Of a stretch of 6,484 bases of DNA, positions 1 to 6,459 are shown piece after piece (within the stretch, counting starts at the first letter, position 1; the number at the start of each line of letters is the position of its first letter). This stretch comes from Fidelibacterota bacterium (GTDB lineage: Bacteria; Fidelibacterota; Fidelibacteria; Fidelibacterales; Fidelibacteraceae), in assembly GCA_029931905.1 (NCBI GenBank), contig JAOZRH010000114.1:1-6484 (forward strand). The letters run 5' to 3'. The notes below the pieces were generated by a model. It made no database searches. It was not told the DNA's origin and was given only the letters and a program-made list of their open reading frames with translations. A program made the position numbers and the translations under genes.

Positions 1-1
1 T

Positions 2-409
2 CAATTTCTTTATAGAAAAACTTTTAATAGAATGTTTCCTGAACTTGCATCAATTCCGAGAGAAGGAACAAATTTACCATTAAATACTTCTGATTTTAGA
101 TTAAATTTAAAAACTTTGGAAAGAAAAATTATTGGAAGATTAAAGCCAACGCCAGTAAACAAAATTATTCAAAAATTTAATCGTTGGAATAAACCAAATT
201 ATGTAAATTACAATCAATGGTTTAAAAATGAATTAAAACAAGGCATGGAAAATATTGTTTTAGATAGAAAAACATTGTCAAGAGGAATTTTTGATAAAAC
301 TGGAATTAAAAATTTATTAAGTGAACACTATACAACAGAAAAGGATAATTCTCGTTTAATTTGGCAAATAATAAATTTAGAATATTTTTTTAGAAATTTT
401 GTTGATTAG
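2..409 (+). CDS. Asparagine synthase-type amidotransferase, C-terminal end (partial, 5' end outside window)
   Basis: The frame is open to the window edge, so the visible 135 residues are a C-terminal fragment; the ATG at 32 is internal. The stretch from YRK through RMFPELASIPRE matches the segment of class II asparagine synthetases that ends in FPEL..IP. The tail has W...L..G, then GIFD, an LL..H motif and a final IW...LEYFFRNF, the usual end of this family. Known members use glutamine nitrogen to amidate a carboxylate adenylated in the synthetase domain. The glutaminase and ATP-binding parts are not visible, so catalytic competence cannot be judged. Homologues are common in exopolysaccharide loci, where they are thought to amidate sugar acids or other precursors. 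With a flippase 8 bp downstream that role is likelier here than bulk asparagine synthesis, but this is inference. Confidence 0.85.
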   Translation, partial: QFLYRKTFNRMFPELASIPREGTNLPLNTSDFRLNLKTLERKIIGRLKPTPVNKIIQKFNRWNKPNYVNYNQWFKNELKQGMENIVLDRKTLSRGIFDKTGIKNLLSEHYTTEKDNSRLIWQIINLEYFFRNFVD

Positions 410-417
410 AAATAAAA

Positions 418-1905
418 ATGATTAAAAAAATTAAACTTGCAGTAAAAAATTCATTCATATTCAGTTTTGGGAATATTGCTCCTAAAATAATCGGTTTATT
501 ATTATTACCAATTATTACAGACAGATTGGATATAGCTGAATATGGTGGTTTAGGCATTGCAGAGGCAACTACACAGGTTTTAATTGCTGTTTTTTCTTTA
601 GGTTTATATCAAGCTTTTAGTCGTTGGTATTGGGATAAAAATTATAAAAACAAACAAAAATCGATGTTTTTTACAGTGCTGATTTTTGTAATTTTTACTT
701 CCATATTGATGATATTTTCTTTTTCATTTTTTTTAAAGCCAATATCAATTTTATTATTTGATACTCCAGATTTTACATATTTATTGATGTTAATGTTGGT
801 GACTGCAGGATTACAAATTATTACACAAATTCCGGCTACTTTGATGAAATTACAGCAAAAACCAGTTTTGTTTAGTGTATCGAATTTATTTAGATTTATT
901 TTTAATTTAATTTTTACAATATTATTTATCGTTGTGTTGGATAAAAAAATAATTGGTATTTATGAAGGTATTTTAGCAGGAAATATTATTTATTTACTAA
1001 TTATATTGGGATATATTGTTAAAAATATTGAATTTAAATTTGAGTATAAAATTTTGAAAGAAATGTTAAATTTTAGTTATCCATTAATTCTATCGTCTAT
1101 TGGTGGGGTTTTATTAACATATATTGATAGATATAGTCTAAAAGCATTAAGTGAATTCAGTGAAATCGGTTTATATGCATTTGGATATAAGATAGCAAAT
1201 ACAATAAAAGTATTTATTGTAAAATCGGCTCAACTTGCTCTTAGTCCAATGAAGTATAAAATGATGGACGATAAAGATAATAAGAGATTCTATCAAAAAT
1301 CTACTACCTATTTAATTTTTTTCGTAACATTTTGTGTGGTTGGATTATCATTGTTTTCGATGGAAGCAATAAAGTTTTTGGCTACTAAACATGATTATTG
1401 GGACGCATATAAAATTGTACCTCTCATCTCTTTTTCAATAATTTTTATTGCATTGAGGGATAGTATTGGAATTGGGTTAAATATTGCAAAAAAGACGAAA
1501 ATATTGGCTTCTATTCTTGTTGGAATGGCTGTAATGAATTTAATTTTAAATATAATTTTAATACCTTATTTTGGTTCTTATGGGGCTGCTTTTGCAACAT
1601 TAATAACACATTTTATATTTTTTATTGTGCATTATAAATTTTCACAAAAATATTATTTTGTGCCATATGAAATTAATAAAATAATTAAAATAATAATTTT
1701 AAGTGGACTAATAGTAGGGGTTTCATTTGTTTCTGTTGAGTGGAAATTAATTTATAGATTATTATTCAAAATGCTGTTACTTTTTTCATTTCCAATTGGT
1801 CTTTACTATCTTAAATTTTACGATGACATAGAACTTTATAGAATTAAAGGCGCTTGGAATAAATGGAAAAATCCATTAAGATGGAAGAAAAATTTATTAA
1901 AATAA
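418..1905 (+). CDS. Polysaccharide flippase (Wzx/MATE-like, MOP superfamily)
   Basis: This 495-residue protein is strongly hydrophobic, with about 14 candidate membrane helices (roughly residues 12-32, 42-65, 83-105, 120-142, 152-174, 178-200, 218-236, 247-270, 297-318, 330-350, 362-384, 386-407, 421-438, 445-466). Length and topology fit Wzx-type lipid-linked oligosaccharide flippases. Family signatures are TDRL...EYGGLGI (34-47), YPLI...YIDRY (221-239) followed by EIGLYAFGYKIA (249-260), and LIPYFGSYGAAFATL (381-395). Such proteins move undecaprenyl-linked glycan units across the inner membrane. The C-terminus ends in a basic tail (about 478-495) expected to be cytoplasmic. The gene starts 8 bp after the amidotransferase stop without a clear Shine-Dalgarno, suggesting translational coupling. 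Substrate cannot be read from the sequence. The link to the PAPS genes downstream suggests a sulfated glycan, by inference. Confidence 0.92.
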   Translation: MIKKIKLAVKNSFIFSFGNIAPKIIGLLLLPIITDRLDIAEYGGLGIAEATTQVLIAVFSLGLYQAFSRWYWDKNYKNKQKSMFFTVLIFVIFTSILMIFSFSFFLKPISILLFDTPDFTYLLMLMLVTAGLQIITQIPATLMKLQQKPVLFSVSNLFRFIFNLIFTILFIVVLDKKIIGIYEGILAGNIIYLLIILGYIVKNIEFKFEYKILKEMLNFSYPLILSSIGGVLLTYIDRYSLKALSEFSEIGLYAFGYKIANTIKVFIVKSAQLALSPMKYKMMDDKDNKRFYQKSTTYLIFFVTFCVVGLSLFSMEAIKFLATKHDYWDAYKIVPLISFSIIFIALRDSIGIGLNIAKKTKILASILVGMAVMNLILNIILIPYFGSYGAAFATLITHFIFFIVHYKFSQKYYFVPYEINKIIKIIILSGLIVGVSFVSVEWKLIYRLLFKMLLLFSFPIGLYYLKFYDDIELYRIKGAWNKWKNPLRWKKNLLK

Positions 1906-1918
1906 AATAGGAATTAAA

Positions 1919-2659
1919 ATGATAGAAAAATTAATAGAAATTGCAAAAGAAGCTGGTAAGGAAACATTAAAATATTACAATAATAATGTAAAAATTGAAT
2001 ATAAAGATGACAAATCTCCGTTAACGGAAGCAGATTTAGCATCGCATAAAAAAATTGTAAATTTTTTAAAAGATTTAACGCCAAATATTCCGATAATTTC
2101 CGAAGAAGGTAGTATTCCAGAATATAATATTAGAAAAAAATGGATGAAATATTGGTTGATAGATCCTCTTGATGGAACGAAAGAATTTATAAAAAGAAAT
2201 GGCGAATATACAATAAATATTGCTTTGATAATCGAAAACAAACCTGTTATTGGTGTAATTTATGTTCCTGTAAAAGATGTTTTATATTACTCAGAAAAGG
2301 GTAAAGGATCATTCAAAATTGAAAATGGAAAAGAGGTCAGAATTTTTGCAAATAAAGTTAAGAATAACGATCCATTAACAGTCGTTGAAAGTCGTTCACA
2401 TCCTTCAAAAGAGTTGGAAGAATTTTTAAAAACAATAAATGTTAAAAAACGAGTACAAACCGGAAGTTCATTAAAATTTTGTCTTGTAGCAGAAGGGAAG
2501 GCGGATATTTATCCACGATTTGGACCAACTATGGAATGGGACACTGGAGCAGGTGATTGTATTTTTAGATATGCAACGAAAAATAACGAAAATAATTCAA
2601 CTATAAAATATAATAAAGAAAATTTAAAGAATGAAAATTTTGTAATTGTTAATTATTAA
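1919..2659 (+). CDS. cysQ: 3'(2'),5'-bisphosphate nucleotidase CysQ (PAP phosphatase)
   Basis: This 246-residue protein is the usual CysQ length and belongs to the Mg-dependent, Li-sensitive inositol monophosphatase superfamily. Visible metal and phosphate motifs are SPLTEAD (33-39), ISEEG with its metal-binding Glu (60-64), WLIDPLDGTKEFI (79-91) and GSSLKFCLVAEGKADIYPR (182-200) followed by EWDTGAGD (206-213). The KEFI and DIYPR forms are typical of CysQ rather than plain inositol monophosphatase. It hydrolyses 3'-phosphoadenosine 5'-phosphate (PAP) to AMP, and may also act on PAPS. PAP is the by-product of PAPS-dependent sulfotransfer or PAPS reduction, so the gene fits the PAPS cassette. 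The start is set by AGGA at 1909-1912, six bases before the ATG, and the gap to the flippase is 13 bp. The C-terminal tail after AGD is Asn/Lys-rich and diverges from the usual sequence, but the active site looks complete. Confidence 0.95.
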   Translation: MIEKLIEIAKEAGKETLKYYNNNVKIEYKDDKSPLTEADLASHKKIVNFLKDLTPNIPIISEEGSIPEYNIRKKWMKYWLIDPLDGTKEFIKRNGEYTINIALIIENKPVIGVIYVPVKDVLYYSEKGKGSFKIENGKEVRIFANKVKNNDPLTVVESRSHPSKELEEFLKTINVKKRVQTGSSLKFCLVAEGKADIYPRFGPTMEWDTGAGDCIFRYATKNNENNSTIKYNKENLKNENFVIVNY

Positions 2660-2732
2660 CCACAAAGAGTAAAAACATATTTTTTATTATGTATAAAAAT
2701 ATTATATTTACTGTCACTTAGGGAAAAAATAA

Positions 2733-2736
2733 AGGA
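2733..2736 (+). promoter_or_regulatory. Ribosome binding site that decides the start of the DUF2061-CysC gene
   Basis: AGGA lies six bases before the ATG at 2743. A competing ATG at 2739 would encode only Met-Asn-Val before a stop, so the 2743 start is the functional one. Confidence 0.6.
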
Positions 2737-2742
2737 AAATGA

Positions 2743-3462
2743 ATGTATAAAGAAACACATGCACGATCGATAGTCAAAACAATATCATGGAGATTTTGGG
2801 CGACTTTAACTACAATTGCTCTTGTTTTTCTTTTTGTTGGAGAAATTAAGACGGCATTATCTATTGGTATTGTTGAGGTAGTTGCCAAGCTGATTTTATA
2901 TTTTTTTCATGAAAGAACTTGGGATAAAATTCATTTTGGGAAAAAAGAGATACAGCCACTTGTTTTATGGTTTACTGGTCTATCTGGATCTGGTAAGAGT
3001 ACAATATCTGAAAAAGTTTATGAGGAGTTAGTAAAGAGGGGTATAAAAACAGAGAGATTAGATGGCGACACTATTAGAGATATTTTCCCTAAGACTGGAT
3101 TTGCAAAAAAAGATAGAGATGAACACATAAAAAGAGTTGGATTCCTTGTTAGTAGAATGGAAAAAAATGGAATTTTTGTTGTAGCTTCTTTTGTTTCACC
3201 TTATCGCGAATCAAGAGAATTTGTTCGTAATCTTTGTAGTAATTTTATTGAAATACATATATCAACATCATTGGAGGTGTGTGAAAAGAGAGATACAAAA
3301 GGTTTATACAAAAAAGCAAGGAATGGTGAAATTGAGAATTTCACTGGAGTAAACGATCCTTATGAAGAACCACAAAATCCAGAAATTACAATTGATACAA
3401 ATAAAATATCGCTTGAAAAGGCTACAAAAAAAATAATCAAATATATTAATAAAAAAATATAA
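2743..3462 (+). CDS. cysC: Membrane-anchored adenylyl-sulfate kinase (DUF2061-CysC fusion)
   Basis: The protein has 239 residues in two parts. Residues about 5-66 are a DUF2061 domain: RSIVKTISWRFWAT, two hydrophobic stretches (about 17-33 and 38-55), then FFHERTWDKIHFG. Residues about 70-239 are APS kinase, which makes PAPS from APS and ATP. Walker A is GLSGSGKST (79-87), LDGDTIR is at 106-112, and SPYR at 152-155 holds the position of the serine that is phosphorylated in E. coli CysC. RDTKGLYKKARNGEI (183-197) then FTGVNDPYE (200-208) is the lid and substrate region. The kinase therefore looks active. The usual LDGDN and ENIRR motifs read LDGDT and EHIKR, so two APS-site positions differ. 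The two helices should hold the kinase at the inner face of the membrane (inference). The 83 bp gap before this gene is the largest inside the cluster and could hold a promoter, but none is convincing. Confidence 0.93.
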   Translation: MYKETHARSIVKTISWRFWATLTTIALVFLFVGEIKTALSIGIVEVVAKLILYFFHERTWDKIHFGKKEIQPLVLWFTGLSGSGKSTISEKVYEELVKRGIKTERLDGDTIRDIFPKTGFAKKDRDEHIKRVGFLVSRMEKNGIFVVASFVSPYRESREFVRNLCSNFIEIHISTSLEVCEKRDTKGLYKKARNGEIENFTGVNDPYEEPQNPEITIDTNKISLEKATKKIIKYINKKI

Positions 3463-3477
3463 CTAAGAGAAAAAATT

Positions 3478-4359
3478 ATGGATCATATAGAACAATTAGA
3501 AAATAAAAGTATTTATATTTTAAGAGAAGCTTATGCAAATTTTAAAAATTTAGGTATGCTTTGGTCGATTGGAAAAGATAGCACAGTATTATTATGGTTG
3601 GCGAGAAAGGCATTTTTTGGGCATGTACCATTTCCATTAGTGCATATTGATACTTCTTTTAAAATTCCAGAAATGATTAAATATCGTGATGAATTAGCTA
3701 TGAAATGGAAATTAACAATGATTTATGGTCAGAATGAAGAGGCTTTGGCGAGAAAAGAAACATTGCCTGATGGAAATGCTGATCATTTAACATGCTGTCG
3801 TCTATTAAAAACAAATGCATTGAAAAATACATTAAATGGTAATTATAAAAGATATAGAATGAATTTGCAAACAGGGAAATACGAAATTGATAAAAGTACT
3901 GAGCCATTTACTGGTGTAATTGTTGGTGTTCGTTCTGATGAAGAGGGAACTCGTTCAAAAGAGAGATATTTTTCTGCACGCAGTAAACAAAATGATTGGG
4001 ATATCGGAGATCAACCACCAGAATTTTGGAATCAATTTAAAACTGATTTTGCACCTGGGACTCATGTAAGAATTCATCCGCTTTTGGATTGGACAGAATT
4101 AAATATTTGGGAATATATTAAAAGAGAGAATATTCCTACAGTATCACTCTATTATAATCAAGGCGATGGTATAAGATATCGTTCACTTGGATGTGCACCT
4201 TGTACTTCTCCTATTAATTCCACAGCAAGAAATGTAGATGAAATAATAGAAGAGTTGAAAAGTGGAAAATTAAAGAATATTGCAGAACGAGATGGAAGGG
4301 CTCAAGACAAAGAAGATGGTGGTAGTTTAGAAACACTTAGAAAAGATGGATATATGTAG
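3478..4359 (+). CDS. cysD: Sulfate adenylyltransferase subunit 2, divergent CysD (PP-loop ATP pyrophosphatase family)
   Basis: This 293-residue protein is near the 302 of E. coli CysD, the subunit that adenylates sulfate to APS while CysN hydrolyses GTP. Matching features are LENKSIYILREA (7-18), PP-loop WSIGKDST (29-36), FPLVHIDTSFKIPEM (52-66), KTNALK (111-116), GVRSDEEGTRSKERYFS (150-166), PLLDWTELNIWEYI (201-214), RSLGC (235-239) and the ERDGR...KEDGGSLETLRKDGYM end, typical of CysD. It departs from textbook CysD by TCC at 105-107 and GCAPCT at 238-243, a CC...CxxC pattern like that which binds a [4Fe-4S] cluster in APS reductases. It lacks the C-terminal ECGLH catalytic motif of those reductases. 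It also lacks most of the usual segment before RTLGC. AAGAGA precedes the start, 15 bp after cysC. A PAPS-reductase-family label is the main alternative; context and the C-terminus favour CysD. Confidence 0.86.
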   Translation: MDHIEQLENKSIYILREAYANFKNLGMLWSIGKDSTVLLWLARKAFFGHVPFPLVHIDTSFKIPEMIKYRDELAMKWKLTMIYGQNEEALARKETLPDGNADHLTCCRLLKTNALKNTLNGNYKRYRMNLQTGKYEIDKSTEPFTGVIVGVRSDEEGTRSKERYFSARSKQNDWDIGDQPPEFWNQFKTDFAPGTHVRIHPLLDWTELNIWEYIKRENIPTVSLYYNQGDGIRYRSLGCAPCTSPINSTARNVDEIIEELKSGKLKNIAERDGRAQDKEDGGSLETLRKDGYM

Positions 4360-4417
4360 GATTTAGAAACTGAAAAATAAAATTTAAAGATAATGGATAA
4401 ATACAGGTAAAATAATA

Positions 4418-6241
4418 ATGGAAAAAGATATAGAGCAAATTAGAGAACAGATGAATATTGTAATTGCCGGACATGTTGATCATGGTAAAAGTACAATAAT
4501 TGGTCGTTTGTTAGCCGATACAAATTCACTTCCGAAAGGTAAATTGGAACAGGTTAAAAAGAATTGTGAAGTTAATTCCAAACCATTTGAGTATGCTTTT
4601 TTATTAGATGCATTGAAAGATGAACAATCACAAGGAATTACAATAGATTCAGCAAGAGTATTTTTTCAAACAGAAACTCGTGACTATATTATTATTGATG
4701 CGCCGGGACATATAGAGTTTCTAAAAAATATGGTAACTGGGGCTTCACGAGCAGAATCTGCATTATTAGTAATTGATGCTAATGAGGGAGTTAGAGAAAA
4801 TTCTCGTCGTCATGGGTATATGATTGCAATGTTAGGGATTAAAAAAATTGCTGTTCTTGTGAATAAAATGGATTTAATTGACTATGATGAAAAAAAATAT
4901 GATAAAATTGTAGCAGAATATACAGAATTTTTGACAAATATTGGTATTACACCGGAAACTTTTATTCCTGTAAGTGGAATGAAAGGTGATAATATTGCAT
5001 CATTATCTAAAAATATGACATGGTATTCAGATAGAACAGTATTGAAAATTTTAGATGATTTTGTAAAAGAAAAGTCCTTGGTTAATAAACCATTTCGAAT
5101 GCCAGTTCAGGGAATTTACAAATTTACAAATTATGGTGATGATAGAAGAATAATTGCCGGAGTGATAGAAACAGGAAAAATTCAAATTGGTGATGAAATA
5201 GTTTTTTATCCATCAGGAAAAAGAAGTACAATAAAATCTATTGAAGAATTCAATGCTCCCAAAAGTACAAGTGCTGAGGCAGGAAAATCTATAGGATTTA
5301 CTTTGGAAGAACAAATATATATTAAACGAGGTGAAGTAGCTGTAAAATTATCAGAAAGAAAGCCAAAGACAACGAGTAGAATTTTAGCAAGTATTTTTTG
5401 GATGGGAAAAAAGGCATTTATAAAAGATAAAGAATATCATTTGAAAATTGGAGCGGTAAAGGTTGCTGTAAAATTAGAAAAAATAGAAAAAATAATAGAT
5501 GCATCAGATTTAAATATTAATATCCAAAAGGAACAAGTTGAAAGACATGATGTCGCAGAGTGTATATTAAAGTTAAATAGAGCTATTGCATTTGATTTGG
5601 CAGACGAGATTGCGACAATGAGTAGATTTGTGATAATTGATGATTATGAAATTCGCGGTGGTGGAATAATAAAAGATGCTTTGAGTGATAAACATGCGTG
5701 GGTTCGTAATCATGTGATGTTACGAAATTTCAAATGGGAAAAAAGCATTATTGAGCCAAATAGAAGATCTGAAAAATACAATCAGAAATCTGCATTGATA
5801 CTTCTCACGGGTGGAAAAGAATCAGATAAGAAAAAAATTGCAAAAGAATTAGAGGCAAGATTATTTGAAGATGGAAAAATTGTATATTTTCTTGGTATTG
5901 GTAATGTTTTATATGGAGTTGATGCTGATATAAAGACACAAAAAAAAGATATAACCATAAATGCCAAAGAACATATAAGGAGATTAGCTGAGGTTTCTCA
6001 TATATTGTTAGATTCCGGTGTAATTCTTATAGTTACGGCAATAAATCTTTCTCAAGACGATCTCGAAATAATAAAAGCAGTTGTATCTCCTGAAAAAATC
6101 AAAACTATATGGGTTGGTGATAAAGTTTCTACTGATATTGTTTTCGATAATCAAATATATGAGAATGAAAAACCAAAAATTGTAGCAGAAGATATAAAAA
6201 AGATGTTACAAGAAATAGGTGTTATTTTTAAGCCATGGTAG
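4418..6241 (+). CDS. cysN: Sulfate adenylyltransferase subunit 1 (CysN GTPase) with degenerate C-terminal CysC-like domain
   Basis: The protein has 607 residues. Residues about 12-215 are an EF-1A/EF-Tu-type GTPase: GHVDHGKST (18-26), GITID (73-77), DAPGH (94-98), NKMD (149-152), with VSGMKGDNI (185-193) as the last loop. Beta-barrel domains follow (about 225-310 and 315-420), the CysN layout. CysN couples GTP hydrolysis to APS synthesis by CysD, encoded 58 bp upstream. Residues about 455-607 align with APS kinase, but Walker A reads LTGGKESDKKK (463-473), the DGDN motif reads LGIGN (492-496), the SPYR region reads NLSQDD (543-548), and RDPKGLYKKA is absent. EHIRRLAEVSHILLDSG (518-534) still shows the ancestry. 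This domain is thus unlikely to be a kinase, so PAPS synthesis falls to the upstream cysC. AGG at 4405-4407 is a weak ribosome site. A start at Met12 is possible but would leave almost nothing before the GTPase fold. Confidence 0.88.
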   Translation: MEKDIEQIREQMNIVIAGHVDHGKSTIIGRLLADTNSLPKGKLEQVKKNCEVNSKPFEYAFLLDALKDEQSQGITIDSARVFFQTETRDYIIIDAPGHIEFLKNMVTGASRAESALLVIDANEGVRENSRRHGYMIAMLGIKKIAVLVNKMDLIDYDEKKYDKIVAEYTEFLTNIGITPETFIPVSGMKGDNIASLSKNMTWYSDRTVLKILDDFVKEKSLVNKPFRMPVQGIYKFTNYGDDRRIIAGVIETGKIQIGDEIVFYPSGKRSTIKSIEEFNAPKSTSAEAGKSIGFTLEEQIYIKRGEVAVKLSERKPKTTSRILASIFWMGKKAFIKDKEYHLKIGAVKVAVKLEKIEKIIDASDLNINIQKEQVERHDVAECILKLNRAIAFDLADEIATMSRFVIIDDYEIRGGGIIKDALSDKHAWVRNHVMLRNFKWEKSIIEPNRRSEKYNQKSALILLTGGKESDKKKIAKELEARLFEDGKIVYFLGIGNVLYGVDADIKTQKKDITINAKEHIRRLAEVSHILLDSGVILIVTAINLSQDDLEIIKAVVSPEKIKTIWVGDKVSTDIVFDNQIYENEKPKIVAEDIKKMLQEIGVIFKPW

Positions 6242-6306
6242 TTTAATGATGTTTTATTAACAAATATAAGTGTAAATATAATTAATATAAATTTGAAAAA
6301 TGTATT

Positions 6307-6322
6307 ATTAACAATAGTTAAT
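6307..6322. repeat. Perfect short inverted repeat, possible weak terminator or operator
   Basis: ATTAAC, a four-base AATA loop and GTTAAT form a perfect 6 bp stem about 65 bp after the cysN stop. The flanking T and G could add one wobble pair. A T-rich but interrupted stretch follows. The stem is all A-T except one G-C pair, so as an intrinsic terminator it would be weak, and in DNA this AT-rich it may be chance. No better terminator is visible between 6242 and 6364. Confidence 0.3.
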
Positions 6323-6364
6323 GCATATTTGTTCCCCAAAAAACTAAAATATGTGAATTATTCC

Positions 6365-6393
6365 TTGACTATTTGAAAAAAAATGAATAATAT
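6365..6393 (+). promoter_or_regulatory. Sigma70-like promoter for the downstream gene
   Basis: The -35 box TTGACT (6365-6370) matches five of six consensus bases. The spacer is exactly 17 bp (6371-6387) and the -10 box TAATAT (6388-6393) matches four of six. Predicted transcription starts near 6399-6401, giving a leader of about 60 bases before the next gene. This suggests the next gene is transcribed separately from the PAPS operon. Confidence 0.55.
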
Positions 6394-6445
6394 TTAAGGT
6401 ATGTTACGATTAAAAGAGAAAATAGGAAATTTTTTAACTAAATTT

Positions 6446-6451
6446 GGAGGA
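6446..6451 (+). promoter_or_regulatory. Strong Shine-Dalgarno for the gene at the window's end
   Basis: GGAGGA is close to the full anti-Shine-Dalgarno complement and much stronger than the sites inside the operon. Counting from its GGAGG core, it sits 6 bases before the ATG at 6457 and 9 before the ATG at 6460. The ATG at 6453 is too close, which favours the MKRILFFV frame (6457 and 6460 are in the same frame). Confidence 0.65.
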
Positions 6452-6459
6452 GATGAATG

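Noticed and set aside
1975..2241. 88-codon open frame on the minus strand
   Set aside because: It lies wholly inside cysQ, antisense to its conserved motifs, and has no recognisable family or ribosome site. It is a low-GC shadow frame.
2660..2742. Internal promoter or terminator in the 83 bp gap between cysQ and cysC
   Set aside because: There are AT-rich -10-like strings and a weak ACATA/TATGT repeat (2675-2692), but no matching -35 box at proper spacing and no GC stem, so neither can be supported.
3698..3907. 69-codon open frame on the minus strand
   Set aside because: Antisense to the conserved core of cysD, with no family resemblance.
4393..4410. Five-codon ORF (MDKYR) just before cysN
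   Set aside because: Very short, lacks its own ribosome site and has no regulatory codon run. It is best seen as chance in the 58 bp gap.
5782..5967. 61-codon open frame on the minus strand
   Set aside because: Antisense to the CysC-like domain of cysN. Its hydrophobic look comes from the complement of Lys- and Glu-rich codons.
4418..6241. Calling cysN a bifunctional CysN/CysC enzyme
   Set aside because: The C-terminal domain is homologous to CysC but lacks Walker A and the other catalytic motifs, so kinase function is not supported.
6254..6314. Direct repeat TTATTAACAA at 6254-6263 and 6305-6314
   Set aside because: Two 10-base A/T-rich copies 51 bp apart are easily produced by chance in this spacer. 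There is no further copy and no CRISPR- or att-like context.
6151..6339. 62-codon minus-strand frame across the cysN 3' end and spacer
   Set aside because: It overlaps coding sequence, has no recognised motif, and its Phe/Ile/Asn-rich composition is that of translated AT-rich DNA.
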